In this document: in pieces, positions 15,767-24,401 of the stretch | Numbering within the stretch: position 1 is the first letter of the stretch | Layout of the letters: each line of letters begins with the position of its first letter | DNA from: Chryseobacterium sp. SN22 | GTDB lineage: Bacteria > Bacteroidota > Bacteroidia > Flavobacteriales > Weeksellaceae | Reading direction: 5' to 3' | Length of the DNA stretch: 57,682 bases | Assembly (NCBI RefSeq): GCF_008329705.1 | Contig: NZ_VTSX01000028.1 | Location: 1 to 57,682 of the forward strand | Translations under genes and position numbers: made by a program | Notes under the pieces: model-generated | Seen by the model: the letters and a program-made list of their open reading frames with translations, nothing else | Database searches by the model: none | Told to the model about the DNA's origin: nothing

Positions 15767-16599
15767 TGAAGTTTTCGGTCCTGATTGCCAATTATAACAA
15801 CGGGAAATATTTTAAAGAATGCTATGATTCCATTATGGCACAGGAGTACAAAAACTGGGAAGCGGTTATCCTGGACGACGCCTCTACCGATGATTCCGTA
15901 AGTATTATCAGGAACATCATCGGAAACGACAGCCGTTTCAGGCTTTTTGAAAATCCCGTAAACAGCGGCGTGGGGATTACCAAAAATAAGCTCATCGAAC
16001 TTGCGGAAGGTGAGGTCTGCGGATTCGTAGACCCTGACGATGCCATTACTCTTACAGCCATTTCTTCCAGCATGAGAAATTTTCAGAAAAAAGGGGTGGT
16101 CCTTACCTATTCTGTATTCATGAGCTGCGATAAAAATCTTCAGCCTCTTCATCCTTTCAGAACAAGGCAGGTAAAAAATAATGATCCCTTTTTCTTTAAT
16201 TATCCGATTCAGATTGCGCATTTTGTATGTTTTGACAGAAAGATTTATCTTCAGACGGAAAAAATGAATACGGCTATGAAAATTTCGGAAGACCAGGACC
16301 TGTACCTGAAAATGTATGAAAAAGGAAAAGTGAAATTCATTGATGAAGTCAACTATCTATACCGGCTTCATTCGGGAGGGATTTCTCAGAATGACAACAA
16401 GTCCAAATCCTATGAGTACTTTGCGAAAGTAATTTTTAACGCTATGAAACGCAGAAACTTAAAAAAAATAAACGGCAGAAATATTCCTGATGAATACACC
16501 CATTCTCAAGAAATTTATGACCTTCTGGAATATCAGCATTCCATTCCGTACAGAATAAAGAATAAGATCAGCATTTTTGCACAACAAATTTTTGGTTAA
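15763..16599 (+). CDS. Family 2 glycosyltransferase
   Basis: A 278-residue GT-A enzyme: FSVLIANYNNGKYF, DDASTDDS, GVGITKNKLIELA and VDPDDAIT, where the DPDD replaces the more usual DxDD metal site. EDQDLYLKMYEKG near residue 185 gives the late acidic cluster, and YRLHSGGIS is the usual C-terminal motif. Start may be ATG at 15763 or 15766 (MKFSV). It overlaps the upstream acyltransferase gene by ATGA and touches the next gene at TAATG, so translational coupling along the operon is likely. Confidence 0.82.
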   Translation: MMKFSVLIANYNNGKYFKECYDSIMAQEYKNWEAVILDDASTDDSVSIIRNIIGNDSRFRLFENPVNSGVGITKNKLIELAEGEVCGFVDPDDAITLTAISSSMRNFQKKGVVLTYSVFMSCDKNLQPLHPFRTRQVKNNDPFFFNYPIQIAHFVCFDRKIYLQTEKMNTAMKISEDQDLYLKMYEKGKVKFIDEVNYLYRLHSGGISQNDNKSKSYEYFAKVIFNAMKRRNLKKINGRNIPDEYTHSQEIYDLLEYQHSIPYRIKNKISIFAQQIFG

Positions 16600-17762
16600 T
16601 GAAAGGGAATAATAAAATAAAAGTGCTTTTCAGGCACCGGTCGATGGAAATGGGCGGTGTGGAAAAAGTAATGCTGAGCCTGCTTAATAATCTTAACCGG
16701 GAAAAGTTTGAAATGACCGTCTGCCTCAACATCAATCAGGGAGAGCTGCGGGACGAGTTTCCGGAGCATGTAAGAAAAGTATCTCTTACTCCCGGTAAAG
16801 AAGATTTTTCTAAAAACAGAATACTCCAAAAAATCCAGCTGGTCCGCAGAAATCTAAGACTTCGGCAAATCCAGAAGCAGCCTGCTATTGCCGATCAGCT
16901 TTTAGGAGAACAATACGATATTGAAATCGGCATGACCTACGGAGATTTCCCGGCTGTGCTGAATTCCACCAATAAAAACTCAAAGAAAGTCGGTTGGTTT
17001 CATTCTGAAATCAATCTGCCGAAACTCCAGCCTCTGGTCCCAGGAATCCTGAAAAATTTCCCCGAATTTGATCAGATGATTTATTGTTCGGAGAAGATCA
17101 AAGACATGATGCACCAGTATTATCCCGATCTTCAGTATCCTTCAGAAGAAGTGATCATCAACGCCATTCCGATTAAAGAGATCAGAAGGAAATCGGATGA
17201 ACACATTAAGGGCTTACCTTCAGGTCCGGTGTTTGCCTCAATCGGACGGCTGCATTCCCGAAAAGGATACCATAAACTGATCGAGGCCCATACCAAGCTG
17301 ATCCGTGAAGGTTTTTATCATTCGGTTATTGTTGTGGGGGACGGTGAAGAATTCAGGAATCTTCAGAAGCAAATTGCCGATAACAAGGTGGAAGACACCT
17401 TTATTCTGGCAGGAAATAAGATGAATCCGTATCCGTATGTTAAAAACACAGATTACTTTATCCTTCCGTCGGAATCCGAAGCCTGGCCGCTCGTTATTGC
17501 AGAAGCACTCATTCTTCAGAAGCCTGTGATTGCCACCCGCACCGGAGATATTCCGGCCATGATCGATCATGGGAAAACCGGCTACCTCATCAATTATGAA
17601 ACGGATGAAATGTATGCATCAATGAAAAAATTCCTTACGGAGCCCGAATTTATTGCTGAAATCAAAAAGAATTTAATACCCATTGAAGAACAGTTCGACA
17701 GTCAGAAGATTTTTCATGCTGTTGAAACAATCCTCACTAATTTAGTAAAAAGAGAACAATGA
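16599..17762 (+). CDS. Family 4 glycosyltransferase (GT-B)
   Basis: A 387-residue GT-B retaining glycosyltransferase. The N-terminal acceptor half starts VLFRHRSMEMGGVEKVM with the GGVE/GGAE loop of the family. The C-terminal donor half has IGRLHSRKGYHKLIEA, VVGDGEE, LAGNKMNPYPYVKNTDYFILPS and SESEAWPLVIAEAL, the E-x7-E motif of GT4. It is most similar in layout to the protein at 18323-19471. The start codon shares one base with the upstream stop. Donor sugar unknown; UDP-GlcNAc, GDP-mannose or similar are usual for GT4. Confidence 0.88.
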   Translation: MKGNNKIKVLFRHRSMEMGGVEKVMLSLLNNLNREKFEMTVCLNINQGELRDEFPEHVRKVSLTPGKEDFSKNRILQKIQLVRRNLRLRQIQKQPAIADQLLGEQYDIEIGMTYGDFPAVLNSTNKNSKKVGWFHSEINLPKLQPLVPGILKNFPEFDQMIYCSEKIKDMMHQYYPDLQYPSEEVIINAIPIKEIRRKSDEHIKGLPSGPVFASIGRLHSRKGYHKLIEAHTKLIREGFYHSVIVVGDGEEFRNLQKQIADNKVEDTFILAGNKMNPYPYVKNTDYFILPSESEAWPLVIAEALILQKPVIATRTGDIPAMIDHGKTGYLINYETDEMYASMKKFLTEPEFIAEIKKNLIPIEEQFDSQKIFHAVETILTNLVKREQ

Positions 17763-18322
17763 TTTTTTTATACCGGCTTATTCTGAAAATCCATACCACT
17801 TACCAGAAGATAATCCAGAATATTTACATTAAAATCTCGATTGCCAGAGGACTGAAGGTAGGAAAAGACGTAATATTTGTAGAAGCCCCCGATTTCGGCT
17901 CGGAACCATTTCTGATTGAGATCGGTGACAGGACAAAAATTACGGCAGGGTGCCGGTTTGTAAACCATGATGGCGCCATGTATGTGATCCGAAGCATGGA
18001 AAAGTATAAGGACGCCAGAAATTTCGGCCGGATAAAGCTGGGAAAGAACTGTTTCGTAGGAAATAACTGCCTTTTCCTTCCAGGCTCTCAGATGGGCAAT
18101 AATTGTATTCTGGGTGCCGGTTCCGTTCTTAATTCTACCATGCCGGATAATTCCGTTTATGCGGGAATACCGGCAAAATTTATCTGCAGCATTGAAGATT
18201 ACGGTAATAAAGCCCTGGCTAACAATGTGATGTACCCGAGAGAACTGGAGCCGGAAAGAGCAAAGCTTGAAGCTTACATCAAAGAAAACCTTCCCCACCA
18301 TTACAAACCCGTAAAAAAATAA
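17759..18322 (+). CDS. Left-handed beta-helix acyltransferase
   Basis: A 187-residue protein that opens with a basic, hydrophobic stretch (FLYRLILKIHTTYQKII), then hexapeptide repeats: VGKDVIFVEAPDFG, IGDRTKITAGCRFV, LGKNCFVGNNCLFLPG, MGNNCILGAGSV. FVNHDGAMYVIR at about residues 71-82 contains the likely catalytic His, and YAGIPAKFI is the end-cap motif of acetyltransferases such as VatD/CapG types. It overlaps the upstream GT4 by ATGA and abuts the next GT4. Its place between two GT4 genes suggests it modifies a residue added by one of them. Confidence 0.83.
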   Translation: MIFLYRLILKIHTTYQKIIQNIYIKISIARGLKVGKDVIFVEAPDFGSEPFLIEIGDRTKITAGCRFVNHDGAMYVIRSMEKYKDARNFGRIKLGKNCFVGNNCLFLPGSQMGNNCILGAGSVLNSTMPDNSVYAGIPAKFICSIEDYGNKALANNVMYPRELEPERAKLEAYIKENLPHHYKPVKK

Positions 18323-19471
18323 ATGGCCGAAAAAAAGAAAATCCTGATCCGTATCGGATCCCTTCGCCACGGCGGAGCGGAGAAAGTGCTGGTAACGTTT
18401 CTGAAAAATCTTCCTGAAGACAAATACGAGATCGATCTGCTGCTGAATCTGTATTCGGGAAAATACCTGCCGGAAGTCCCGAAATGGATCAATGTGCTGT
18501 ACCTCCACAGAGGGGAAATGATTACCACCAACAGGCCGCATGAGATTCCCCGTAAAGCTGCCCGGGTACTGCATGAAAAAATCGTGAACAAATTTCCGAA
18601 CCTTCTCTATAAACATAAATTGAAGAAAAAGCAGTACGACATCGAGTTTGCCGCCATTCACGGGATGCGGGATGAAATTCTGGGTTCTCCCCTGGCGTCA
18701 AAGAAAATCGTCTGGATACATAATGATCTTTCGGAGGTGAAAGGGTATACCGATGAGGAAATCCGGAAGTTTTTCGGATTTGATAAAATCATGGTGATCT
18801 CAGAGAAAATCGAAAAGCTTTTTCACCATCTGGCCAAAAACGAAGCGGAGAAAAAGAAGATTGTAAAAATCTGCAATCCCCTGGATACGGAAGAATTTGT
18901 TTCCAAGGCGGAAATGCCGGTAATCAATTACAGTTTCGACAAATCCGTACCTACCTTTATCTCTGTAGGAACCGTTTTCCCGCAAAAGGGCTTCGACCGG
19001 TTATTGAAGGTTCATAAAAAACTTCTGGAGGAAGGATTCAAACACCAGGTCCTGATTGTAGGAGACGGATACGATTTTGAAAATATCAAAAAGCTGAAAT
19101 CCGATCTCGGAGTCAATGAGACGGCGGTGATGCTGGGTTTTACCGATAATCCTTACCCTTATTTTAAAAAAGCGGATTTCTATATTTTAAGTTCGCGGTA
19201 CGAAGGCTTTCCGACGGTTCTTTTTGAAGCCATTACTTTAAAAAAGAAAATTATTTCCACGGAAGTTTCCGGCTCCGCCGAAATGCTGAACAACGGTGAA
19301 CTGGGGCTGTTGGTAGAAAATTCCGAAGAAGGGATCTATTCCGGGATGAAACAGGCACTGGCCCATCCTGAAAGTTTTGAAAAATATTCGGAAAAGCTGA
19401 AATCCTATGAAATGCCGTTTACGCTTACAAATTCTGTCGAAAAAATAATCTCAGTTCTGGACAGTCTTTAA
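18323..19471 (+). CDS. Family 4 glycosyltransferase (GT-B)
   Basis: A 382-residue GT-B enzyme, paralogous to the one at 16599. It has IRIGSLRHGGAEKVLVTFL at the N-terminus, VGTVFPQKGFDRLLKVH, VVGDGY-like IVGDGYDF, LGFTDNPYPYFKKADFYILSS, and SRYEGFPTVLFEAI as the E-x7-E active-site motif. Sample lines in this gene reach about 50% G+C, well above the left end of the locus. It directly follows the acyltransferase gene without a gap and ends 44 bases before the last acyltransferase gene. Confidence 0.88.
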   Translation: MAEKKKILIRIGSLRHGGAEKVLVTFLKNLPEDKYEIDLLLNLYSGKYLPEVPKWINVLYLHRGEMITTNRPHEIPRKAARVLHEKIVNKFPNLLYKHKLKKKQYDIEFAAIHGMRDEILGSPLASKKIVWIHNDLSEVKGYTDEEIRKFFGFDKIMVISEKIEKLFHHLAKNEAEKKKIVKICNPLDTEEFVSKAEMPVINYSFDKSVPTFISVGTVFPQKGFDRLLKVHKKLLEEGFKHQVLIVGDGYDFENIKKLKSDLGVNETAVMLGFTDNPYPYFKKADFYILSSRYEGFPTVLFEAITLKKKIISTEVSGSAEMLNNGELGLLVENSEEGIYSGMKQALAHPESFEKYSEKLKSYEMPFTLTNSVEKIISVLDSL

Positions 19472-19503
19472 TACCGTTTATTTTAACCTAAACCGTAAAT
19501 TTT

Positions 19504-19511
19504 TATTTTTG
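19504..19511 (+). promoter_or_regulatory. TAnnTTTG box four bases before a start codon
   Basis: TATTTTTG ends only 4 bases ahead of the ATG at 19516. If this box sets the start of transcription, the mRNA would be leaderless or nearly so. No good TTG -33 box is seen at the usual distance. Confidence 0.45.
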
Positions 19512-19515
19512 CTGT

Positions 19516-20073
19516 ATGGCTGAACAATATTCTACCCTTCAGAAAGATTTTTTCAGGGAAAGCGGAAAATGGCTTTCCACTGTAGAGATCTGGAAAAAAT
19601 GTTTTAATCCCAATCTCCATTTCATCTATGTCCTGAGAAAATCCCAGCAGCACCTGAAGACCCCTCTGCTGAATGTCTTCTGGAAATTCGTGCTGCGGCA
19701 TTACCAGATTAAATACGGATTCCAGATTTATCCGGAAACGGAAATCGGAGAAGGATTTTATTTAGGCCATTGGGGAAGCCTGGTCATTAACCCCGGAACG
19801 AAGATCGGGAAAAACTGCAACATTGCCCAGGGCGTTACCATCGGGCAGCAGAACCGCGGCAGCAAAGCGGGCATTCCGGTAATCGGTGATGAAGTCTGGA
19901 TCGGAACCAATGCGGTTATTGTTGGTGGCATTACTATCGGAAACAATGTGTTGATTGCTCCGAATTCCTATGTAAATTATGACATTCCTGAAGATTCGGT
20001 GGTAGTGGGGAATCCTGCAAAGATCTATCCTAATCCAAAAGCGACTGAGGGATATGTTAATAATAAAATATAA
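19516..20073 (+). CDS. Serine acetyltransferase-like hexapeptide acyltransferase
   Basis: A 185-residue protein with a helical N-terminal ~65 residues and a left-handed beta-helix: IGEGFYLGHWGSLVI, IGKNCNIAQGVTIG, IGDEVWIGTNAVIVGG, IGNNVLIAPNSYV, ending VVGNPAKIYP. The His in LGHWGSLVI matches the catalytic-His strand of serine O-acetyltransferases (CysE/EpsC-like). In this setting it is probably a sugar acetyltransferase of the EpsC/colanic-acid type and not a cysteine-pathway enzyme, since it is too short for the CysE N-terminal bundle. It is the last gene of the polysaccharide locus. Confidence 0.82.
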   Translation: MAEQYSTLQKDFFRESGKWLSTVEIWKKCFNPNLHFIYVLRKSQQHLKTPLLNVFWKFVLRHYQIKYGFQIYPETEIGEGFYLGHWGSLVINPGTKIGKNCNIAQGVTIGQQNRGSKAGIPVIGDEVWIGTNAVIVGGITIGNNVLIAPNSYVNYDIPEDSVVVGNPAKIYPNPKATEGYVNNKI

Positions 20074-20325
20074 TATTCAATATAATTTAGAAAAGCAGCT
20101 GTAGTATTCAAATAGTTCGTAATTTTAACGTCAGTCGAAAGGTGATCAGTATAAATTAAATCAGCTGAAATATATCAGTAGCCTAAATATATTATTATTA
20201 AACTTTGTTAAATATATTTGCTTTTTGATCAAAAATTATATTTTTGCAGTATTATTGATTTAGTCTATTGATTTTAAAAATAATTTAAACGAAATAAATA
20301 ATTAGAACTTATATACATTTTATTT
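20074..20325 (+). promoter_or_regulatory. Intergenic region with carbonic anhydrase promoter
   Basis: This AT-rich gap marks the end of the polysaccharide locus. TTTG (20217-20220), an 18-base spacer and TATTTTTG (20239-20246) match the Bacteroidetes promoter and would give a leader of about 75 bases. No terminator hairpin of note was seen after 20073. Confidence 0.55.
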
Positions 20326-20991
20326 ATGTCACAATCGTACAAAGTTATTTTTGAAAACAACAGGAAGTGGGTGGAATCCAAAATTGCAGAGAATCCTGAT
20401 TTCTTCCATGACCTTGCGAAAACCCAGCAGCCCGATTATTTATACATCGGATGTTCGGACAGCAGGGCAACCGCGGAAGAACTGATGGGCGCAAAGCCGG
20501 GCGAAGTTTTTGTTCACCGGAACATTGCCAATATAGTCAATACACTGGATATGAGTTCCACGGCAGTCATACAGTACGCTGTAGAACATCTCAGGGTAAA
20601 GCACATTATTGTCTGCGGGCATTACAACTGCGGTGGCGTGAAAGCAGCAATGACCCCTGAGGATCTGGGATTATTGAATCCCTGGCTGAGAACGATCCGT
20701 GATGTTTACCGTTTACACCAGACCGAACTGGACGCAATAGAAGATGAAGGGAAACGTTATGACAGGCTTGTGGAACTGAATGTTCAGGAGCAATGCATCA
20801 ACGTAGTAAAAATGGCCTGTGTGCAGGAACGCTATATTCTGGAAGAATTTCCTGTAGTACACGGCTGGGTTTTCGACCTGAGGACCGGTAAAATTATTGA
20901 TCTGGAAATCGATTTTGAAAAAATTCTGAAAGATATCCAGAAAATTTATAACCTGACCAGTTCAGATTGGGTCATGAGCAGAAAAAAATAG
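20326..20991 (+). CDS. Beta-class carbonic anhydrase
   Basis: A 221-residue cytoplasmic enzyme that interconverts CO2 and bicarbonate. Zinc ligands are readable as Cys43 (GCSDSRA), His99 and Cys102 (CGHYNCGG), with the Asp45-Arg47 dyad. VHRNIANIV is the usual conserved block between them. No signal peptide. It is the first gene of a carbonate-related cluster with a second, dissimilar beta-carbonic anhydrase at 23088 and a SulP transporter between them. The stop codon is followed after 17 bases by a small secreted-protein gene, perhaps in the same transcript. Confidence 0.93.
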   Translation: MSQSYKVIFENNRKWVESKIAENPDFFHDLAKTQQPDYLYIGCSDSRATAEELMGAKPGEVFVHRNIANIVNTLDMSSTAVIQYAVEHLRVKHIIVCGHYNCGGVKAAMTPEDLGLLNPWLRTIRDVYRLHQTELDAIEDEGKRYDRLVELNVQEQCINVVKMACVQERYILEEFPVVHGWVFDLRTGKIIDLEIDFEKILKDIQKIYNLTSSDWVMSRKK

Positions 20992-21008
20992 CTCAAAAAA
21001 AATGTGAA

Positions 21009-21308
21009 ATGAAGCTTTGGAGTATAATTACATTGGTGTTCTTTCTCAACTTTACGGCCTTACCCGGTATGGCTGCCGTATTCGGTTGGGATCTTACCCG
21101 AACCAACGTTGTTATCAACGAAGAAGAACCGCATTCCCACCCTACCTCTTTTATCGTCTACGAAAAAACACTTCCCAAAACTTTGGATGTTTTCGATTAT
21201 CTGAAGTTTTTCGAACCTTCCGGCGAAGAGAAATCTTTTGTACTGATCGATGATTCTTTTCATCTGTCGCCTCTTCTTACCCTGTTTTCCCCACCTCCCG
21301 AAGCTTAA
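21009..21308 (+). CDS. Small secreted protein of unknown function
   Basis: A 99-residue protein with a clear signal peptide (MKLWSIITLVFFLNFTALPGMAA). An in-frame ATG at 20967 lies inside the carbonic anhydrase gene and would disrupt the signal, so 21009 is preferred. The mature part has EEEPHSHP, with two histidines in an acidic stretch that could bind a metal, and FHLSPLLTLFSPPPEA at the end. No family is recognised. It lies between carbonic anhydrase and SulP genes and may belong to the same unit. Confidence 0.7.
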   Translation: MKLWSIITLVFFLNFTALPGMAAVFGWDLTRTNVVINEEEPHSHPTSFIVYEKTLPKTLDVFDYLKFFEPSGEEKSFVLIDDSFHLSPLLTLFSPPPEA

Positions 21309-21438
21309 TTCCATTTACGTTTTTTACTGTTTATATCAAAATTCTGATATGAATACCCATGCCTTTTAAAAATTAAATTTCATTATATAGCCGATTTATT
21401 CCTGAAAATAAACCGGTTATCTTTCACAGCTTAACATC

Positions 21439-23031
21439 ATGAAAAAAACATCATTCATCGCAGGAATAAAGGAAAATTTCCCTTCAGGCCTCGTTGTATT
21501 TCTGGTAGCACTGCCCCTGTGCCTGGGAATCGCTTTAGCATCAGGAGCACCGCCTTTGTCCGGGATTATCGCCGGAATTGTAGGAGGATTGGTTGTAGGT
21601 ACCATCAGCAACTCGAATATTTCGGTTTCTGGACCGGCCGCAGGGCTGACGGCCATCGTTTTAACGGCTATTAAAGATCTGGGGGCTTTCGAGCTTTTCC
21701 TTTGTGCCGGGCTTATCGCCGGGCTTATCCAGCTTATACTGGGTTTCATCAGGGCCGGAAGCATTTCCAACTATTTCCCGAATAACGTAATTGAAGGAAT
21801 GCTTGCCGCCATCGGGATCATCATCATTTTAAAGCAGGTTCCGCACGCGCTCGGATTCGACAAGGATTATGAAGGTCACGAATCGATTTTCGACAACGGC
21901 CTGAACTTCGGGTATTTCACTGAATTATTCGGAGCGGTTCAACCGGGAGCTATTATTATCACCCTGATTTCCATGGTAATTCTCATTACCTGGGATAAAG
22001 TATATGCCCTGAGAAGGATTAAAATGCTTCCGGGTGCTTTGGTAGCGGTAGTAATGGGAATTATCCTGAATGAAGTTTTTAAAATGACCGGCAGTTCACT
22101 GGCCATCCAGTCGCAGCATCTGGTTTCATTACCGGTTCCGCAGTCTTTTGATGACTTCAAAAACCTGGTGACCATGCCTGATTTTGCAGGATTTACCAAT
22201 CCGAAAGTATGGATCGCCGGAGCAACCATTGCGATTGTCGCTTCTATTGAAACCCTGCTTTGTATCGAGGCTTCGGACCGATTGGATATCCAGCGGAGAA
22301 TAACCGATACCAACCTTGAGCTGAAAGCCCAGGGAATCGGGAACCTCATCAGTTCCTTTATCGGCGGGCTTCCGATGACTTCGGTGGTGGTAAGAAGCTC
22401 TGCCAATGCCAATGCGGGAGCCACATCCAAGATGTCTACGGTCATCCACGGGATTTTGCTGCTCATCTGTGTCCTGTCGATCCCTGTGGTATTAAATTTA
22501 ATTCCTCTGGCTACTTTGGCTGCAGTTTTGATTATGGTGGGATATAAATTGGCTAAACCTGCAACGTTCAGACATTTCTGGCATCTGGGGAAATTCCAGT
22601 TTATTCCCTTTGTGGCAACGGTAGTTGCCGTTGTAGCCACAGACCTTCTGAAAGGCGTCGGGATCGGACTTGCCATTTCGGTTTTTTATATCCTGCAGGG
22701 GAATATGAAAAGGGCTTATTACCTGAGCCGGAAAGAGCTGGATGATGCAGACGGGATTACGATAAAGCTGGCGGAAGAAGTATCATTTTTAAATAAGGCA
22801 GCCATTAAAAAAACGCTGAAAAACATTAAACCGAATTCTACGGTAACCTTCGATGCAAGAGGAACATCCTATATTGCAACCGATGTTCTGGAAATGATCC
22901 AGGATTTTGCCAACATCCGGGCAAAAGAAGAAGACATCACCGTGGAGCTCTTAGGCTTTAAGACCTCATACCGGGATTATGAAAGAGACGAAGATTCCCA
23001 TATTCTCGTAACCCATAAAAGGGCAATGTAA
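21439..23031 (+). CDS. SulP family inorganic anion (bicarbonate or sulfate) transporter
   Basis: A 530-residue SLC26/SulP protein. The N-terminus GLVVFLVALPLCLGIALASGAPP is TM1 with the SulP signature (PLxxxxALASGAPP), followed by SGPAAGLTAIV in TM3 and about ten more membrane segments to residue ~425. The C-terminal ~100 residues form a STAS-like domain (VTFDARGTSYIATDVLEMI). Family members carry bicarbonate, sulfate or other anions. The flanking carbonic anhydrases make sodium-coupled bicarbonate uptake, as in BicA-type SulP proteins, the best guess; sulfate is not excluded. It is 131 bases after the small secreted-protein gene and 57 bases before the next gene. Confidence 0.88.
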   Translation: MKKTSFIAGIKENFPSGLVVFLVALPLCLGIALASGAPPLSGIIAGIVGGLVVGTISNSNISVSGPAAGLTAIVLTAIKDLGAFELFLCAGLIAGLIQLILGFIRAGSISNYFPNNVIEGMLAAIGIIIILKQVPHALGFDKDYEGHESIFDNGLNFGYFTELFGAVQPGAIIITLISMVILITWDKVYALRRIKMLPGALVAVVMGIILNEVFKMTGSSLAIQSQHLVSLPVPQSFDDFKNLVTMPDFAGFTNPKVWIAGATIAIVASIETLLCIEASDRLDIQRRITDTNLELKAQGIGNLISSFIGGLPMTSVVVRSSANANAGATSKMSTVIHGILLLICVLSIPVVLNLIPLATLAAVLIMVGYKLAKPATFRHFWHLGKFQFIPFVATVVAVVATDLLKGVGIGLAISVFYILQGNMKRAYYLSRKELDDADGITIKLAEEVSFLNKAAIKKTLKNIKPNSTVTFDARGTSYIATDVLEMIQDFANIRAKEEDITVELLGFKTSYRDYERDEDSHILVTHKRAM

Positions 23032-23087
23032 ATTCTTTTCCCGAATTTAACCTTATAAAATACAATTCAAAATAAATAATAAATTAT

Positions 23088-23723
23088 ATGAAAGCACACA
23101 CGCACGAAACCCAGGCCACTATTACTCCTGAAAGAGCATTGGAATTCCTGAAAGAAGGAAACCAGAGATTTGTAAACAACCTGAAAGCCAACAGAGACCT
23201 TCTGGAACAGGTGAACGCTACCCGTGAAGGACAGTGGCCTTTTGCCGTAGTTCTCAGCTGTATCGACAGCCGTACTTCCGCAGAGCTGATCTTTGACCAG
23301 GGGCTGGGGGATGTTTTCAGCATCAGGATTGCAGGTAACTTCGTCAATCAGGATATCCTGGGCTCGATGGAGTTCGGATGCAATGTAGCAGGTTCCAAAC
23401 TTGTCGTGGTTTTGGGACATACAAAATGCGGCGCGCTGAAAGGCGGTCTTGATGCAGCACAGATTGAAGGAATGGGAATGGATAACCTGAACCACCTGAT
23501 CAACCATTTTGATCCGATCATCGATAAGATCATCGAAAACGGTGAAGAGCGTTCTTCTGCTAATGCCGAACTGCTTGAAAGGCTGAACCAGCACAATGTA
23601 AAAAATGCCATCGAAGACATCCGTAAGCAGAGCTCTACCCTGAGAAGACTTGAAGAAGAAGGGAAAATCAAGATCGTGGGTGCCAACTACGATGTTGAGA
23701 CGGGAGTGGTAAACTGGCTGTAA
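23088..23723 (+). CDS. Beta-class carbonic anhydrase, second type
   Basis: A 211-residue beta-carbonic anhydrase of a subgroup distinct from the one at 20326. Ligands read as Cys58 (LSCIDSRTS), His111 and Cys114 (LGHTKCGA), with Asp60 and Arg62. The N-terminal EFLKEGNQRFVNN motif is typical of plant-like/clade B enzymes. There is no signal peptide, so it should act in the cytoplasm, perhaps on bicarbonate delivered by the SulP transporter. It is followed by a strong terminator at 23813. Confidence 0.93.
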   Translation: MKAHTHETQATITPERALEFLKEGNQRFVNNLKANRDLLEQVNATREGQWPFAVVLSCIDSRTSAELIFDQGLGDVFSIRIAGNFVNQDILGSMEFGCNVAGSKLVVVLGHTKCGALKGGLDAAQIEGMGMDNLNHLINHFDPIIDKIIENGEERSSANAELLERLNQHNVKNAIEDIRKQSSTLRRLEEEGKIKIVGANYDVETGVVNWL

Positions 23724-23812
23724 CAGGCTGATCCCTTTCTACAGAAGGATCTTCATCACAGGAATGTTATCTTTAGATAAATTGGAAATTAACTTTTTAA
23801 AATTCCAAGAGA

Positions 23813-23839
23813 AGGCTGCCGGATCCGGCAGCCTTTTTG
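23813..23839 (+). terminator. Rho-independent terminator
   Basis: AGGCTGCCGGA pairs perfectly with TCCGGCAGCCT and is followed by TTTTT. It ends the carbonic anhydrase/SulP unit. Confidence 0.85.
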
Positions 23840-23937
23840 ATTTTCTTAGTATGGATTATTGAAGTTAGAAATAGTCAGCTTAAATTGATCCCAAAAATCA
23901 TTACATTTGACCTTGGTAAACAAGAATCCCTCTTTGC

Positions 23938-24363
23938 ATGAAAAAGACCGTTAATATCCTTCTTATTGCTTTTCTCATTTTATTCAGCGGGCTGGCCCAG
24001 GCTCAGAAAACAGTAAGCGATACTTTAGCGTATGCTAAAAAATTCCAGACGAATAAAGAAAAGTATATCGGGAAGAAGTTTTCCCTGCTGTTGAAAGACA
24101 TGACCCAGCTTCCGTTTAAAAAGGCAAAATCCGACATTAAAGAAGACAGGGATAATCCCCTGCCGGGTACTTCGTTCAGGTTTTCCGATAAAGATATTGA
24201 TGCTTACGGACAGGTAACGGTCGTAATCAAGTGGAAACCTGATAATACGCCTACCACTCCCCTTGAATTTTTCGAGCAGGAGCACAATTATGGATTTACC
24301 GTGAGTGAGAAAAACTTCTTCGAAAATAAAATCATCCAGGACATTGTGGTTTACAAACAATAA
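23938..24363 (+). CDS. Secreted protein of unknown function
   Basis: A 141-residue protein with a signal peptide (MKKTVNILLIAFLILFSGLAQAQ, cut after AQA). The mature part is charged, with FRFSDKDIDAYGQVTVVIKWK, a likely beta-strand-rich segment. No family is recognised. It stands alone between a terminator upstream and a shared terminator downstream whose stem includes its stop codon. Confidence 0.75.
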   Translation: MKKTVNILLIAFLILFSGLAQAQKTVSDTLAYAKKFQTNKEKYIGKKFSLLLKDMTQLPFKKAKSDIKEDRDNPLPGTSFRFSDKDIDAYGQVTVVIKWKPDNTPTTPLEFFEQEHNYGFTVSEKNFFENKIIQDIVVYKQ

Positions 24364-24388
24364 ACCTCCAATTCCGGAGGTTTATTTA
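24361..24388. terminator. Bidirectional terminator between convergent genes
   Basis: AAACCTCC and GGAGGTTT form an 8-base stem, extended by TAAA/TTTA, with A and T tracts on the outside. It lies between convergent genes and probably serves both. Confidence 0.75.
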
Positions 24389-24401
24389 TTCTGATCATTA
24401 T

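Noticed and set aside
17768..18661. Long minus-strand frame over the acyltransferase and GT4 genes
   Set aside because: Both genes on the plus strand have full conserved motifs; the antisense frame shows none.
21939..22676. 245-codon open frame antisense to the SulP gene
   Set aside because: It is a shadow of the coding frame: its composition and residues (many Thr, Ile, Ser) reflect the opposite strand and show no domain.
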